Positions 46,601-55,589 of a stretch of DNA of 64,000 nucleotides are shown here, in pieces. The DNA is from Panacagrimonas sp052387695 (GTDB lineage Bacteria; Pseudomonadota; Gammaproteobacteria; Nevskiales; Nevskiaceae). The notes under the pieces are model-generated. The model was given only the letters and a program-made list of their open reading frames with translations. It was not told the origin of the DNA and did not search any database. The stretch spans positions 1-64,000 of the forward strand of contig JBQTIX010000032.1 of NCBI GenBank assembly GCA_052387695.1, written 5' to 3'. The stretch's first letter is position 1. The number at the start of each line of letters is the position of its first letter. A program made the position numbers and the translations under genes.

Positions 46601-48075
46601 ATCACGCTCGCAGCCGCGAGTCTCCCCGACAACGCCGCCATCGGCACGCCCGGTCCCGGATGTGTGCTGCCCCCCGCCAGAAACAGACCCGGCATTCGAC
46701 TCCTCGATCCCGCGCGGTTGAACGAAGCCATCCAGCCGTGCGATGCCGGGCCGTAGAGGGCTCCGCCCGTCGCCGGGAACATCTGGTTGAATCCGGCTGG
46801 GGTCATGACCTGGGTCCATTCCGGAGTGCGGTGCAGGATCAGACCGCAGCGTTCCAGCAGGCTGAAGCTGCGTTGTTCGCATGAGCGGATCTCCGCGTCG
46901 TCGTAAGGATGGATATCGCCATTGGCCGGCGCGTTGATCAGGCAGAGCAGGCGCTCGGGTTTTCCAGATTCGTGCTCGTCATGTGCGCCGCGGTCCTGCG
47001 CGCAGACGTAGACCGTGGGTTCGGTCGGCACCTGCGTCCGCTTGAAAATGTCGTCGAACTCGCGCGGGTAGTCGGACGAGAAGAAGACGTTGTGGCGATG
47101 CAGCGGGAAGCCCTCGGTTTCGGCGCGCAGCATCCAGGTGATGGCCGAAAGCGAGCGCGTTGCTCCGCGAGCCGGTGGTGTCGCGCGTGCGGCCTCGGGT
47201 CCGAACAAGCCACTGGAGACGGCTGCGCTGTCTGCGTTGATGACGACGGCATCGGCCGCGAGATGTTCGCCGGTCCGGAGTTTCACTCCGCTGACGCGAC
47301 CGTGAAGCGTGGTGATTTCCACGGCTTCGGTGCTGAATCGGAAGCTCGCGCCGCAAGACTTTGCAGCACTCGCGAGCGCCTGCGCGAGGCGATGCATGCC
47401 GCCCCTGATCAGCCACACGCCATCCTGCTCGACATGCGCGACCAGCATCAGCGTCGCCGGTGCGAGGAAAGGAGACGACCCGCAATACGTCGCGTAGCGG
47501 GCAAACAGTTGCCGCAGCCGCGAATCGTGGAAATGCCGGCCCAACCCGCGCCAGAGATTCTCGAACGGGGTGATGCGCCACAGATCGCCCAATCCACGGG
47601 AGCCCACAGCGCGAACCAGAGCCTGCGGACTGGCACAGGACGAGCGTATGAACGGGTCTTCCAGTGTCTTGTAGATGTCGCGCGCACGTTTCGCGAATTC
47701 GAGATAACGACGGCCCTCGGCGGGTCCGGCAAAAGCGGCGATGGCGTCTGCCGATTGTTTGAGGTCCGCGTGCAGATCGAAATGCGAGCCGTCCGCCCAG
47801 GCGTGCCTGGCGAGGGTGGTCGCGCGTTCGAGCTGGACGTGGTCCGAGAACCACAGGCCGGCGGCTGCAAAAATTTCCTCGAACACCCAGCGCATCGTGA
47901 AGACCGTAGGCCCTGCATCGATGCGTACCCCTCCCACTTCGACCTCGCGCAGCTTCCCGCCCGCGCTGGCTGCGCGTTCGACAACGGTCACGTCCAGGCC
48001 CTGCGCGGCCAGTTCCAGCGCTGCGACCAGCCCGCCGACCCCGGCTCCAATCACCACCACTCTCGCCGCAGCCAT
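46534..48075 (-). CDS. crtD: hydroxyneurosporene/methoxyneurosporene desaturase
   Basis: 513 residues. The Rossmann motif VVVIGAGVGGLVAAL, AGGKLREVEVGGVRIDAGPTVFTM and a C-terminal GLFLAGGSTHPGPGVPMAALSG place it in the CrtI/CrtD flavoprotein group. The neighbourhood (crtC next to it, crtE divergent) and VRIDAGPTVFTM identify CrtD. It makes the 3,4 double bond in 1-hydroxycarotenoids. Its 3' end overlaps the beginning of crtC. Confidence 0.93.
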   Translation of the reverse strand: MAAARVVVIGAGVGGLVAALELAAQGLDVTVVERAASAGGKLREVEVGGVRIDAGPTVFTMRWVFEEIFAAAGLWFSDHVQLERATTLARHAWADGSHFDLHADLKQSADAIAAFAGPAEGRRYLEFAKRARDIYKTLEDPFIRSSCASPQALVRAVGSRGLGDLWRITPFENLWRGLGRHFHDSRLRQLFARYATYCGSSPFLAPATLMLVAHVEQDGVWLIRGGMHRLAQALASAAKSCGASFRFSTEAVEITTLHGRVSGVKLRTGEHLAADAVVINADSAAVSSGLFGPEAARATPPARGATRSLSAITWMLRAETEGFPLHRHNVFFSSDYPREFDDIFKRTQVPTEPTVYVCAQDRGAHDEHESGKPERLLCLINAPANGDIHPYDDAEIRSCEQRSFSLLERCGLILHRTPEWTQVMTPAGFNQMFPATGGALYGPASHGWMASFNRAGSRSRMPGLFLAGGSTHPGPGVPMAALSGRLAAASVMEDFASTGSFRAAAMPGGTSMR

Positions 48076-48120
48076 GTCGGACGACCCCTATTCGCGTCTC
48101 GTTGACGAGTCAAACCTTGA

Positions 48121-48138
48121 TGTCTAGAGTACATGACA
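48121..48138 (+). promoter_or_regulatory. PpsR/CrtJ-type operator between crtD and crtE
   Basis: TGT-N12-ACA at 48121-48138. It overlaps the -10 (TAGAGT, 48125-48130) of a predicted crtE promoter whose -35 is TTGACG at 48102-48107, spacing 17. A second palindrome, TTGACGAGTCAA, covers the -35. This arrangement fits repression of crtE and possibly of divergent crtDC. Confidence 0.55.
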
Positions 48139-48191
48139 TAACGACTCGACAATGCAGAGTGACAATCTGCCAGCCATTGGGGATCAGCATC

Positions 48192-49061
48192 ATGAGTGAC
48201 GTGCCGCGAATCGAGCAGGCCCTGATGGCAGCCATCGAACCTGGCGAATCCGCGGGCTGCCCACCCCGCCTCGCATCAGCCATCCGCTACGCCGTATTCC
48301 CGGGCGGCGCGCGCATCCGGCCTCGTCTCTGTCTGGCGGTGGCGCAGGCCTGCACCGAAGACCATCCGACCGTCGTCGATGCTGCAGCTGCGGCCATCGA
48401 ACTGCTGCACTGCGCCTCGCTGGTTCACGACGACCTGCCTTGCTTCGACGACGCGGCCACCCGCCGCGGAAAACCTTCGGTACATCGCACGTTCGGCGAG
48501 CGGCTGGCCGTGCTCAGCGGCGACGCCATGATCGTGCTGGCTTTCGAATCGCTCGCCGCAGGCTGTCGCGCTTCTCCGGAGCGTCTGCCGGCGCTGATCC
48601 GAATCATCAGCCGCTCGGTGGGAACCTCCGGTGGCATCGTTGCGGGCCAGGCCTGGGAGTGCGAACCGCGTGCCTCGCTGGCCGAGTATCAGCAGGCGAA
48701 GACCGGTTCGCTGTTCGCGGCGGCGACCATGGCCGGCGCCGCGGCGGCGGGAGTCGCCAAGCCCGAGTCCTGGAGCTTGCTCGGCGAGCGTATCGGCGAG
48801 GCCTACCAAGTGGCGGACGACATTCTTGATGCGGTCGGCAACGCCACTGAAATCGGCAAGCCGGTAGGACGGGACGCCGAACTGGGGCGTCCGAGCGCGG
48901 TGGCGCAGCTCGGCTTGGCGGGCGCCATTCGATGGGTCAAGCAACTGGTGTCCGAAGCCAACGATTCGATTCCGCACTGCCCCGGAACCGATTGGCTGCG
49001 GGCGGCGATGCTCGCCGAGTCGAGCGGCCTGCTCCCGCGTGAACTGCGTCAGGCGGCTTAG
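48192..49061 (+). CDS. crtE: geranylgeranyl diphosphate synthase
   Basis: 289 residues from ATG 48192. The first aspartate-rich motif is HDDLPCFDDAATRRGKPSVH and the second YQVADDILDAVG. KTGSLFAAA precedes the second motif, as in the family. It makes GGPP from IPP and FPP or DMAPP, feeding phytoene synthase and the bacteriochlorophyll tail. First gene of the crtE-crtF-bchCXYZ-puf block. The open frame extends back to 48102 but crosses the operator. Confidence 0.95.
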   Translation: MSDVPRIEQALMAAIEPGESAGCPPRLASAIRYAVFPGGARIRPRLCLAVAQACTEDHPTVVDAAAAAIELLHCASLVHDDLPCFDDAATRRGKPSVHRTFGERLAVLSGDAMIVLAFESLAAGCRASPERLPALIRIISRSVGTSGGIVAGQAWECEPRASLAEYQQAKTGSLFAAATMAGAAAAGVAKPESWSLLGERIGEAYQVADDILDAVGNATEIGKPVGRDAELGRPSAVAQLGLAGAIRWVKQLVSEANDSIPHCPGTDWLRAAMLAESSGLLPRELRQAA

Positions 49062-49091
49062 GCCCACTCCATTCGCTGATTTTTGCCGATC

Positions 49092-50216
49092 ATGGAAGCC
49101 AGGCTTTCCTGGTGGGACCGATCTCAGGCTGCTATTGCCGGCTGGCAAGCCAGCAGCCAGTTTCGTCGATGGGCCGCCGCTTTCCCTCTGACCCGACCCA
49201 TCGCGCGGCGCCGCGCCAAGCAACTTTTCGATCTCTGCGCCGGCTTCGTTTATTCGCAGGTCTTGCTTGCCTGTGTGCGCCTGCGCGTCTTCGAGATTCT
49301 TGCCGGTGGCCCCCAGACCGCCGCAACGATCTCGCCGCAACTCGCCCTGACCCCGGAGGCGACCGCTCGCCTGCTCGACGCTGCGGTCTCCATGCGCCTG
49401 CTGGTCCGTCGCGCTGGCGGGCGTTACGCCCTGGGGCCGCTCGGCGCGCCGCTGGTGGGCAACGAGGCCCTGGCCGCGATGATCGAGCACCACTCCGCGC
49501 TGTACGCCGATCTGCGCGACCCGGTGGAACTGCTCCGTAGCGATCGACGGCCCGGCGAGCTGGCGAGTTACTGGCCGTATGCCGGCGTCGAGGCGCCTGC
49601 AAGTCTTTCCGCTGAACGCGTAGCGCGCTACAGCGCCCTGATGTCGGCGTCGCAGCCCTTGATTGCGGACGAGGTGCTGGACGCCTATTCGCTGAAATCC
49701 CATCGCTGCCTGCTCGATGTCGGAGGTGGCGAGGGAAGTTTCCTCGTCTCCGTCGCGGCACGCGCACCTGCTCTGAAGATGATGCTGTTCGACCTGCCAG
49801 CGGTCGCGGAACGGGCGCGCCTGCGGTTCGGCGCAATGGGTCTTTCTGACCGCGTCAGCGTTCACGGCGGTAGTTTCCTCAGCGACTCCCTGCCGGTCGG
49901 AGCGGACGTGATTTCGCTGGTGCGCGTCCTCCACGACCACGACGACGACTCCGTGCTGAACCTGCTCGGTGCCGTGCGACGTGCATTGCCGGATAACGGC
50001 GTGCTGCTGATTGCGGAGCCCATGTCGGAAACGCCGGGTGCCGAAACCATGGGCGACGCGTATTTCGGCTTCTACCTGCTTGCCATGGGCCGCGGTCGTC
50101 CACGCACGCCGGCACGAATCGGAGAACTACTGTGCGAATCCGGCTTCGACAGCGGTCGGCTGGTAGCCACGCACCTGCCCGTTCAGACACGTCTGATCGT
50201 GACGGGGCCCGCATAG
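49092..50216 (+). CDS. crtF: demethylspheroidene/hydroxycarotenoid O-methyltransferase
   Basis: 374 residues from ATG 49092; TTG 49083 is a weaker alternative. An N-terminal dimerisation/HTH-like region is followed by SAM-binding LLDVGGGEGSFLVSVAARAP near 214, FDLPAVAERAR, and the VRVLHDHDDDSV post-SAM motif. It methylates 1-hydroxy groups on acyclic carotenoids using S-adenosylmethionine, the last step to spheroidene/spirilloxanthin-type pigments. It follows crtE closely. Confidence 0.93.
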   Translation: MEARLSWWDRSQAAIAGWQASSQFRRWAAAFPLTRPIARRRAKQLFDLCAGFVYSQVLLACVRLRVFEILAGGPQTAATISPQLALTPEATARLLDAAVSMRLLVRRAGGRYALGPLGAPLVGNEALAAMIEHHSALYADLRDPVELLRSDRRPGELASYWPYAGVEAPASLSAERVARYSALMSASQPLIADEVLDAYSLKSHRCLLDVGGGEGSFLVSVAARAPALKMMLFDLPAVAERARLRFGAMGLSDRVSVHGGSFLSDSLPVGADVISLVRVLHDHDDDSVLNLLGAVRRALPDNGVLLIAEPMSETPGAETMGDAYFGFYLLAMGRGRPRTPARIGELLCESGFDSGRLVATHLPVQTRLIVTGPA

Positions 50217-50243
50217 GGGTTTTACCTTAGTCCAAATATTCGT

Positions 50244-50280
50244 AATGTTTACTTGACACATTATTTCGTAAGTTTAGACT
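50244..50280 (+). promoter_or_regulatory. bchC promoter and palindrome
   Basis: TTGACA at 50253-50258, a 16-bp spacer and TAGACT at 50275-50280 form a good promoter. A perfect palindrome AATGT-N9-ACATT (50244-50262) surrounds the -35, and TTCGTAA occurs twice (50239 and 50265). The palindrome spacing differs from the 12 bases of PpsR/CrtJ sites, so the binding protein is open. The region is strikingly AT-rich for this genome. Confidence 0.6.
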
Positions 50281-50349
50281 AACAGTATGGTTCAACGATT
50301 CGGCTCCGGGGTTGAATGACCCAGAGGCGCCATACCAGGGAGACTTTCG

Positions 50350-51291
50350 ATCAATACGACCGCCGTCGTTTTCGAGAAGCCCGAGCACCTTGTGCTGGCC
50401 ACGCTCGAACTGTCGCCGCCGGGCGAGGACGATGTTGTCGTCGATATCCACTGGAGCGGCATCAGCACCGGGACCGAGCGCCTGCTTTGGTCGGGGCGCA
50501 TGCCACAGTTTCCGGGCATGGGCTACCCGCTCGTTCCGGGCTACGAATCGGTGGGAAAGGTGCGCGAAGCCGGATCACGATCCGGGAGCCGCGTGGGCGA
50601 TACAGTGTTCGTCCCTGGCGCGAAATGTTTTGGACCGGTACGCGGGCTGTTTGGTGGCGCGGCCGCACAGCTCGTCGTGCCGGGCGCGAGAGCTATTCCC
50701 GTTGCTGAACACCTGGGCGAGCAGGCTGCGTTGTTGGCGTTGGCCGCCACGGCGTATCACGCGATGGCCGCGCCGGACTTGCGTCACCCGGACCTCATCG
50801 TCGGACACGGTGTGCTGGGCCGATTGCTTGCGCGGCTGACGCTCGCGACGGGCGGACCTGCGCCCGTGGTGTGGGAACTCAACCCGGAGCGCGCGACGGG
50901 AGCGGTCGGATATCCGGTCGTCGATCCCAGGCACGACGCGCGGCGCGATTACCACTCCATCTACGACGTCAGTGGCGATGCCTCGCTGCTGGACTCTTTG
51001 ATTGCCAGACTTGCGCCGGGCGGGGAAATCGTGCTCGCAGGTTTCTACAGCGAGCCACTCAGTTTCGCTTTTCCTCCGGCCTTCATGCGTGAAGCCCGGA
51101 TTCGTGTCGCGGCGCAGTGGGCGCCCTCGGATCTGAGCGCGGTCAATGCGCTCGCAGAGTCCGGTCGGTTGTCGCTCGATGGCCTGATTACACATCGCCA
51201 GGACGCAACCGGCGCTGACGCCGCGTACCGCACGGCATTTGGCGATTCCGCCTGCCTGAAGATGATTCTGGACTGGAGAGCGAGCCCATGA
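50350..51291 (+). CDS. bchC: bacteriochlorophyllide a dehydrogenase BchC, apparent AUC start
   Basis: 313 residues if read from ATC 50350. AGGGAG precedes it at normal distance, and the following residues (NTTAVVFEKPEHLVL) match the usual BchC N-terminus, where an ATG would stand. The first ordinary start, GTG 50392, would remove 14 conserved residues. The body has STGTERLLWSGRMPQFPGMGYPLVPGYESVG, a zinc-independent medium-chain dehydrogenase region, and VGHGVLGRLLARL. It oxidises the 3-hydroxyethyl group of bacteriochlorophyllide to acetyl. The stop overlaps the bchX start as ATGA. Confidence 0.88.
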   Translation: MNTTAVVFEKPEHLVLATLELSPPGEDDVVVDIHWSGISTGTERLLWSGRMPQFPGMGYPLVPGYESVGKVREAGSRSGSRVGDTVFVPGAKCFGPVRGLFGGAAAQLVVPGARAIPVAEHLGEQAALLALAATAYHAMAAPDLRHPDLIVGHGVLGRLLARLTLATGGPAPVVWELNPERATGAVGYPVVDPRHDARRDYHSIYDVSGDASLLDSLIARLAPGGEIVLAGFYSEPLSFAFPPAFMREARIRVAAQWAPSDLSAVNALAESGRLSLDGLITHRQDATGADAAYRTAFGDSACLKMILDWRASP

Positions 51292-52307
51292 GTGCAGGCG
51301 ACAGCTTGGTCGGTACCGTCATCCCCCTGAACGAGCTCAAGGATCACCTGCGCGCGGAAGCGGCGATGCCGCTCGATCCGGTTTCGAGCGCGCCCGTGAC
51401 CAAGGAAACGCAGATCATCGCGATCTACGGCAAGGGGGGAATCGGCAAGAGCTTCACCCTGGCCAACCTCAGCTACATGATGGCGCAGCAGGGCAAGAAG
51501 GTGCTGCTGATCGGCTGTGATCCAAAAAGTGACACCACGTCCCTGCTGTTCGGGGGACGCGCCTGCCCGACCATCATCGAGACCTCGTCGAAGAAAAAAC
51601 TCGCAGGCGAGCAGGTCAAGATCGGCGACGTGTGCTTCAAGCGCGACGGCGTGTTCGCGATGGAACTGGGAGGTCCGGAAGTCGGTCGCGGTTGCGGCGG
51701 CCGCGGCATCATCCACGGCTTCGAGACCCTGGAGAAGCTCGGGTTCCACGAGTGGGGTTTCGACTTCGTGCTGCTCGATTTCCTGGGCGATGTGGTCTGC
51801 GGCGGATTCGGCCTGCCCATCGCACGCGACATGTGCCAGAAAGTGATCGTGGTCGGCAGCAACGACCTGCAGTCGCTGTACGTGGCCAACAACGTGTGTT
51901 CGGCGGTGGAGTATTTCCGCAAGCTCGGCGGCAATGTCGGCGTCGCCGGTATCGTCATCAACAAGGATGACGGCACCGGTGAGGCGGCGGCGTTCGCCGA
52001 GCGTGTCGGCATTCCTATCCTGGCCGCGATTCCCGCGCACGACGACATCCGCCGTAAGAGCGCGAGCTACGAAATCATTGGCCGGCCGGGCACGCAATGG
52101 GGGCCGCTGTTCGAGACGCTGGCGACCAACGTCGGCATCGCGCCGCCAGTGCGGCCCACGCCGCTGACGCAGGACCAGTTGCTGGGCCTGTTCTCCGGTG
52201 ACGCGGTCGGCCGCAACGTCGTGCTCACGCCGGCCACCGAGTTCGACATGTGTGGCAAGACCGAAATCACCAAGCCCACGCTCGAAGTCGTGTACGAGAC
52301 CGTCTGA
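51288..52307 (+). CDS. bchX: chlorophyllide a reductase iron protein subunit BchX
   Basis: 339 residues. Nitrogenase iron-protein-like P-loop IAIYGKGGIGKSFTLANL near 45. Cluster cysteines are in GRGCGGRGI and DVVCGGFGLP, and the switch regions are in LIGCDPKSDTT. It supplies electrons with ATP hydrolysis to BchYZ for reduction of the C7-C8 bond of chlorophyllide a. Coupled to bchC by a four-base overlap. Confidence 0.96.
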   Translation: MSAGDSLVGTVIPLNELKDHLRAEAAMPLDPVSSAPVTKETQIIAIYGKGGIGKSFTLANLSYMMAQQGKKVLLIGCDPKSDTTSLLFGGRACPTIIETSSKKKLAGEQVKIGDVCFKRDGVFAMELGGPEVGRGCGGRGIIHGFETLEKLGFHEWGFDFVLLDFLGDVVCGGFGLPIARDMCQKVIVVGSNDLQSLYVANNVCSAVEYFRKLGGNVGVAGIVINKDDGTGEAAAFAERVGIPILAAIPAHDDIRRKSASYEIIGRPGTQWGPLFETLATNVGIAPPVRPTPLTQDQLLGLFSGDAVGRNVVLTPATEFDMCGKTEITKPTLEVVYETV

Positions 52308-52312
52308 CGCTC

Positions 52313-53836
52313 ATGGCCGACGACACGCCAAGCCTCGTGAATCCAGCCGCCATAAACGCGGACGGATTGGGCTGCCACTCCGGCAAGGACCAGATGCTTG
52401 CGGCGGCGAAAGCCGCAGGCAAGTCGGTCACCTTGGACCAGTACGCAAAGGACTATCCGAAAGGCCCGCACGACCAGCCGCAGTCCATGTGCCCGGCCTT
52501 CGGCTCGCTGAGAGTCGGCCTGCGCATGCGCCGCACCGCGACCGTGCTCAGCGGCTCGGCCTGCTGCGTCTACGGCCTGACCTTCACCTCGCACTTCTAC
52601 GGCGCGCGGCGCACGGTCAACTACGTGCCGTTCAACTCCGAGACCCTGGTCACCGGCAAGCTGTTCGAGGACATCCGTGAGGCGGTGCATGTGCTCGCCG
52701 ATCCCACGCTCTACGACGCCATCGTCATCATCAATCTCTGCGTGCCCACCGCCAGTGGCGTGCCGCTGCAACTGCTGCCGAAAGAGATCAACGGCGTGCG
52801 CGTGATCGGCATCGATGTGCCGGGTTTCGGCGTGCCCACGCACGCGGAAGCCAAGGATGTGCTGGCCGGCGCCATGCTGCGGTACGCGCGCACGGAAGTC
52901 GAAGCAGGGCCTGTGCAGGCGCCTCGTGGCGGGCGTGGCGACAGGCCGATGGTCACTCTAGTCGGGGAAGTATTTCCGGCTGATCCCGTCGCCATCGGAA
53001 TGATGTTGGAGCCGATGGCTTTGGTGGCGGGCCCGGTGGTGCCTACTCGCGAGTGGCGGGAGCTGTATTCCGCGCTCGACGGCGCCGTGGTTGCGGCCCT
53101 CCACCCTTTCTATACCGCGAGCTTCCGTGAGTTCGAGGCGGCAGGCAGGCCCATCGTCGGGTCGGCACCGGTCGGCAACGATGGTACGGAAGCCTGGTTG
53201 CAAGCCATCGGCACCGCAGCCAACGTGGCGCAGGCGAAGATCGACGCGGCCAAGAACCGCGTCCTCCCTGCAATAAGAGGCGCGCTCGCCAAAATGCCGA
53301 TCAGGGGTCGCATCACCCTGAGCGGCTACGAAGGATCGGAATTGCTGGTCGCCCGCCTGCTGGTGGAGAGCGGCGCCGACGTTCGCTATGTCGGCACGGC
53401 TTGTCCGAAGACGGTTTGGAGCAGCGCCGATCTGGACTGGCTACAGGCCCGCGGCGTGCACGTGCAATATCGCGCTTCGCTGGAACAGGACCTGGCCGCG
53501 TTCCGCGAGTTCAAGCCCGATCTGGCGATAGGCACCACGCCGGTGGTGCAGGCCGCCAAGGCCGCGCGTACCCCCTCGCTGTACTTCACCAACCTGATCT
53601 CGGCGAGACCGCTGATGGGACCGGCCGGTGCGGGCTCGCTCGCCACCGTGGTCAATGCCGCGATCCAGAACAAGAGCCGCTTCGACCAGATGGAGGAATT
53701 CTTCTCCGGCGTCGGTGTAGGCGACACGGCCGGCGTGTGGGAGGAGGTTCCAAAGCTGCGCCCCGAGTTCCGTGAGCAGTACAAGCGCAAGGCGGCCAAG
53801 GCTGCGAAAGCGGCGAAGGTCGAGGAGCCGATCTGA
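52313..53836 (+). CDS. bchY: chlorophyllide a reductase subunit BchY
   Basis: 507 residues from ATG 52313, five bases after bchX. NifD/BchN-like catalytic subunit: PQSMCPAFGSLRVGLRMRR and GSACCVYGLTF carry cluster cysteines, and INLCVPTASGVPLQLLP holds another. The C-terminus ends in a KRKAAKAAKAAK tail of lysine/alanine repeats. It forms the BchYZ heterotetramer binding 4Fe-4S clusters and substrate. The stop overlaps the bchZ start (TGATG). Confidence 0.95.
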   Translation: MADDTPSLVNPAAINADGLGCHSGKDQMLAAAKAAGKSVTLDQYAKDYPKGPHDQPQSMCPAFGSLRVGLRMRRTATVLSGSACCVYGLTFTSHFYGARRTVNYVPFNSETLVTGKLFEDIREAVHVLADPTLYDAIVIINLCVPTASGVPLQLLPKEINGVRVIGIDVPGFGVPTHAEAKDVLAGAMLRYARTEVEAGPVQAPRGGRGDRPMVTLVGEVFPADPVAIGMMLEPMALVAGPVVPTREWRELYSALDGAVVAALHPFYTASFREFEAAGRPIVGSAPVGNDGTEAWLQAIGTAANVAQAKIDAAKNRVLPAIRGALAKMPIRGRITLSGYEGSELLVARLLVESGADVRYVGTACPKTVWSSADLDWLQARGVHVQYRASLEQDLAAFREFKPDLAIGTTPVVQAAKAARTPSLYFTNLISARPLMGPAGAGSLATVVNAAIQNKSRFDQMEEFFSGVGVGDTAGVWEEVPKLRPEFREQYKRKAAKAAKAAKVEEPI

Positions 53837-55290
53837 TGTTGGTCCTCGACCACGACCGCGCGGGAGGCTACTGGGGCGCCGTGTACGTGTTCACGGCGAT
53901 CAAGGGCCTGCAGGTCGTGATCGATGGCCCGGTGGGTTGCGAGAACCTGCCGGTCACCTCGGTGCTGCATTACACCGATGCGCTGCCGCCGCACGAGCTG
54001 CCGATTGTCGTCACGGGTCTGGCCGAAGAACAGCTCGGACGAGAAGGCACCGAGGGCGCGATGAAGCGCGCACACGCGGTGCTCGATCCGGATCTGCCGG
54101 CGGTGGTCGTGACCGGCTCGATTGCCGAAATGATCGGCGGCGGCGTGACGCCGGAAGGCACCAACCTACAGCGCTTCCTGCCGCGCACCATCGACGAGGA
54201 CCAGTGGCAGTGCGCGAACCGCGCCATGAACTGGTTGTGGACGCAGTACGGCATCAAGAAAGTACCAGCGCGCAAGCCGCTGAGTCCGGACAAGAAGCCG
54301 AGAGTCAACATCGTTGGCCCCTGCTATGGCAGCTTTAACACGCCGAGCGACCTGGCGGAAATCCGTCGGCTCGTCGAAGGCATCGGCGCCGACATCAATA
54401 GGGTGTTCCCGCTCGGCAGTCACCTGGCGGACGTGCCCAAGCTGATCGACGCGGACGTGAACATCTGCATGTATCGCGAGTTCGGCCGACTGCTGTGCGA
54501 GTCGCTGGACCGGCCTTACCTGCAAGCCCCCATCGGCCTGCACAGCACCACCAAATTCCTGCGCAAGCTCGGCGAGCTGCTGGGGCTTGATCCCGAACCC
54601 TTCATCGAGAAAGAGAAGCACACCACGATCAAGCCGATCTGGGATCTGTGGCGCTCGGTGACGCAGGATTTCTTCGGCACCGCGAGCTTCGCCATCGTCG
54701 CCAACGATACCTACGCGCGCGGCGTGCGGAATTTTCTCGAAGTCGAGATGGGCATGCCGTGCAACTTCGCGGTGTCGCGCTTGCCCGGCGCAAAGACGGA
54801 CAACGCGGCGGTGCGCAAGCTGGTGCACGAGAAGCCACCGCTGGTGATGTTCGGCAGCTACAACGAGCGCATGTACCTGGCCGAGAAGGGCCATCGCGCG
54901 AGCTACATCCCGGCCTCGTTCCCGGGCGCGATCATCCGCCGCCACCTCGGCACGCCCTTCATGGGCTACTCCGGTGCGACCTACATCGTGCAGGAGTTCT
55001 GCAACGCGCTGTTCGATGCCCTGTTCCACATTCTTCCGCTGGGCAGCGAGCTGGACAAGGTCGATCCGACGCCGACCAAGCTGAGCACCGAAATCCCGTG
55101 GCTGGACGATGCCAAGGCGGTGCTCGACGAGCTGCTCGAAGCGCAGCCGGTGCTGGTGCGCATCTCGGCGGCCAAGCGCCTGCGGGATCGCGTGGAGCGC
55201 GACGCGCGCAAGGCGGGCGAGGTGGAGGTCACCGCCTCGCGCGTGGAGCGATCGCGCTGCGCGCTGACCGAAGGAGAGTACGCGTGCTAG
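53836..55290 (+). CDS. bchZ: chlorophyllide a reductase subunit BchZ
   Basis: 484 residues. It begins MLVLDHDRAGGYWGAVYVFTA, with VIDGPVGCENLPVTSVLHYTDALPPHELP holding cluster-ligand cysteines, VVTGSIAEMIGGG and a C-terminal LVRISAAKRLRDRVERDAR segment, the family's PCP-red-like helix. Partner of BchY. It closes the bchCXYZ unit; the 300-bp gap to pufB contains a repeat. Confidence 0.95.
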   Translation: MLVLDHDRAGGYWGAVYVFTAIKGLQVVIDGPVGCENLPVTSVLHYTDALPPHELPIVVTGLAEEQLGREGTEGAMKRAHAVLDPDLPAVVVTGSIAEMIGGGVTPEGTNLQRFLPRTIDEDQWQCANRAMNWLWTQYGIKKVPARKPLSPDKKPRVNIVGPCYGSFNTPSDLAEIRRLVEGIGADINRVFPLGSHLADVPKLIDADVNICMYREFGRLLCESLDRPYLQAPIGLHSTTKFLRKLGELLGLDPEPFIEKEKHTTIKPIWDLWRSVTQDFFGTASFAIVANDTYARGVRNFLEVEMGMPCNFAVSRLPGAKTDNAAVRKLVHEKPPLVMFGSYNERMYLAEKGHRASYIPASFPGAIIRRHLGTPFMGYSGATYIVQEFCNALFDALFHILPLGSELDKVDPTPTKLSTEIPWLDDAKAVLDELLEAQPVLVRISAAKRLRDRVERDARKAGEVEVTASRVERSRCALTEGEYAC

Positions 55291-55338
55291 GCCGACCCCT
55301 CTATCGAGAGCGGATTGAATCACCGGTAGGTCGGCGAT

Positions 55339-55415
55339 GGCGGATGCGCTCCGCTTATCCGCCCTACGTGGATAGCGCTGAGCTGAGTAGGGTGGATAAG
55401 CGAAGCGCATCCACC
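55339..55415. repeat. palindromic repeat between bchZ and pufB (GGCGGATGCGC family)
   Basis: GGCGGATGCGCTCCGCTTAT faces ATAAGCGAAGCGCATCCACC, with CCCTACG and GTAGGG inside. It is close to the element at 22611-22691. In purple bacteria bchZ and puf often share read-through transcripts; a hairpin here could limit that. Confidence 0.75.
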
Positions 55416-55589
55416 GAGGTCGATCACAGATCGCAGCGCCGAGAGGATGCTGATCGCTCCACCAGAACATCTCCCGGACACAAGCCGGGTTACCCATCGG
55501 TCCGGGCAGCGACGTCCGGACAGGTCCCGGCTACGCGGGGTTGCGTGGCTGTTGTTTGTGGGGGCCGCAAGGCCATTCGGAGGTAGACC
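55416..55589. promoter_or_regulatory. region upstream of pufB, promoter expected
   Basis: This 174-bp stretch is the only space for a dedicated puf promoter. No TGT-N12-ACA site and no convincing -35/-10 pair were found. GGAGG at 55579-55583 is the pufB ribosome-binding site. No pufQ-like gene is present. Confidence 0.4.

Noticed and set aside
48276..49940. 554-residue minus-strand frame opposite crtE and crtF
   Set aside because: It spans two well-identified genes and contains no recognisable domain.
54166..55497. 443-residue minus-strand frame opposite bchZ
   Set aside because: High-GC shadow of bchZ, extending into a repeat.
55416..55589. pufQ upstream of pufB
   Set aside because: No frame of the right length with a membrane helix exists between bchZ and pufB.
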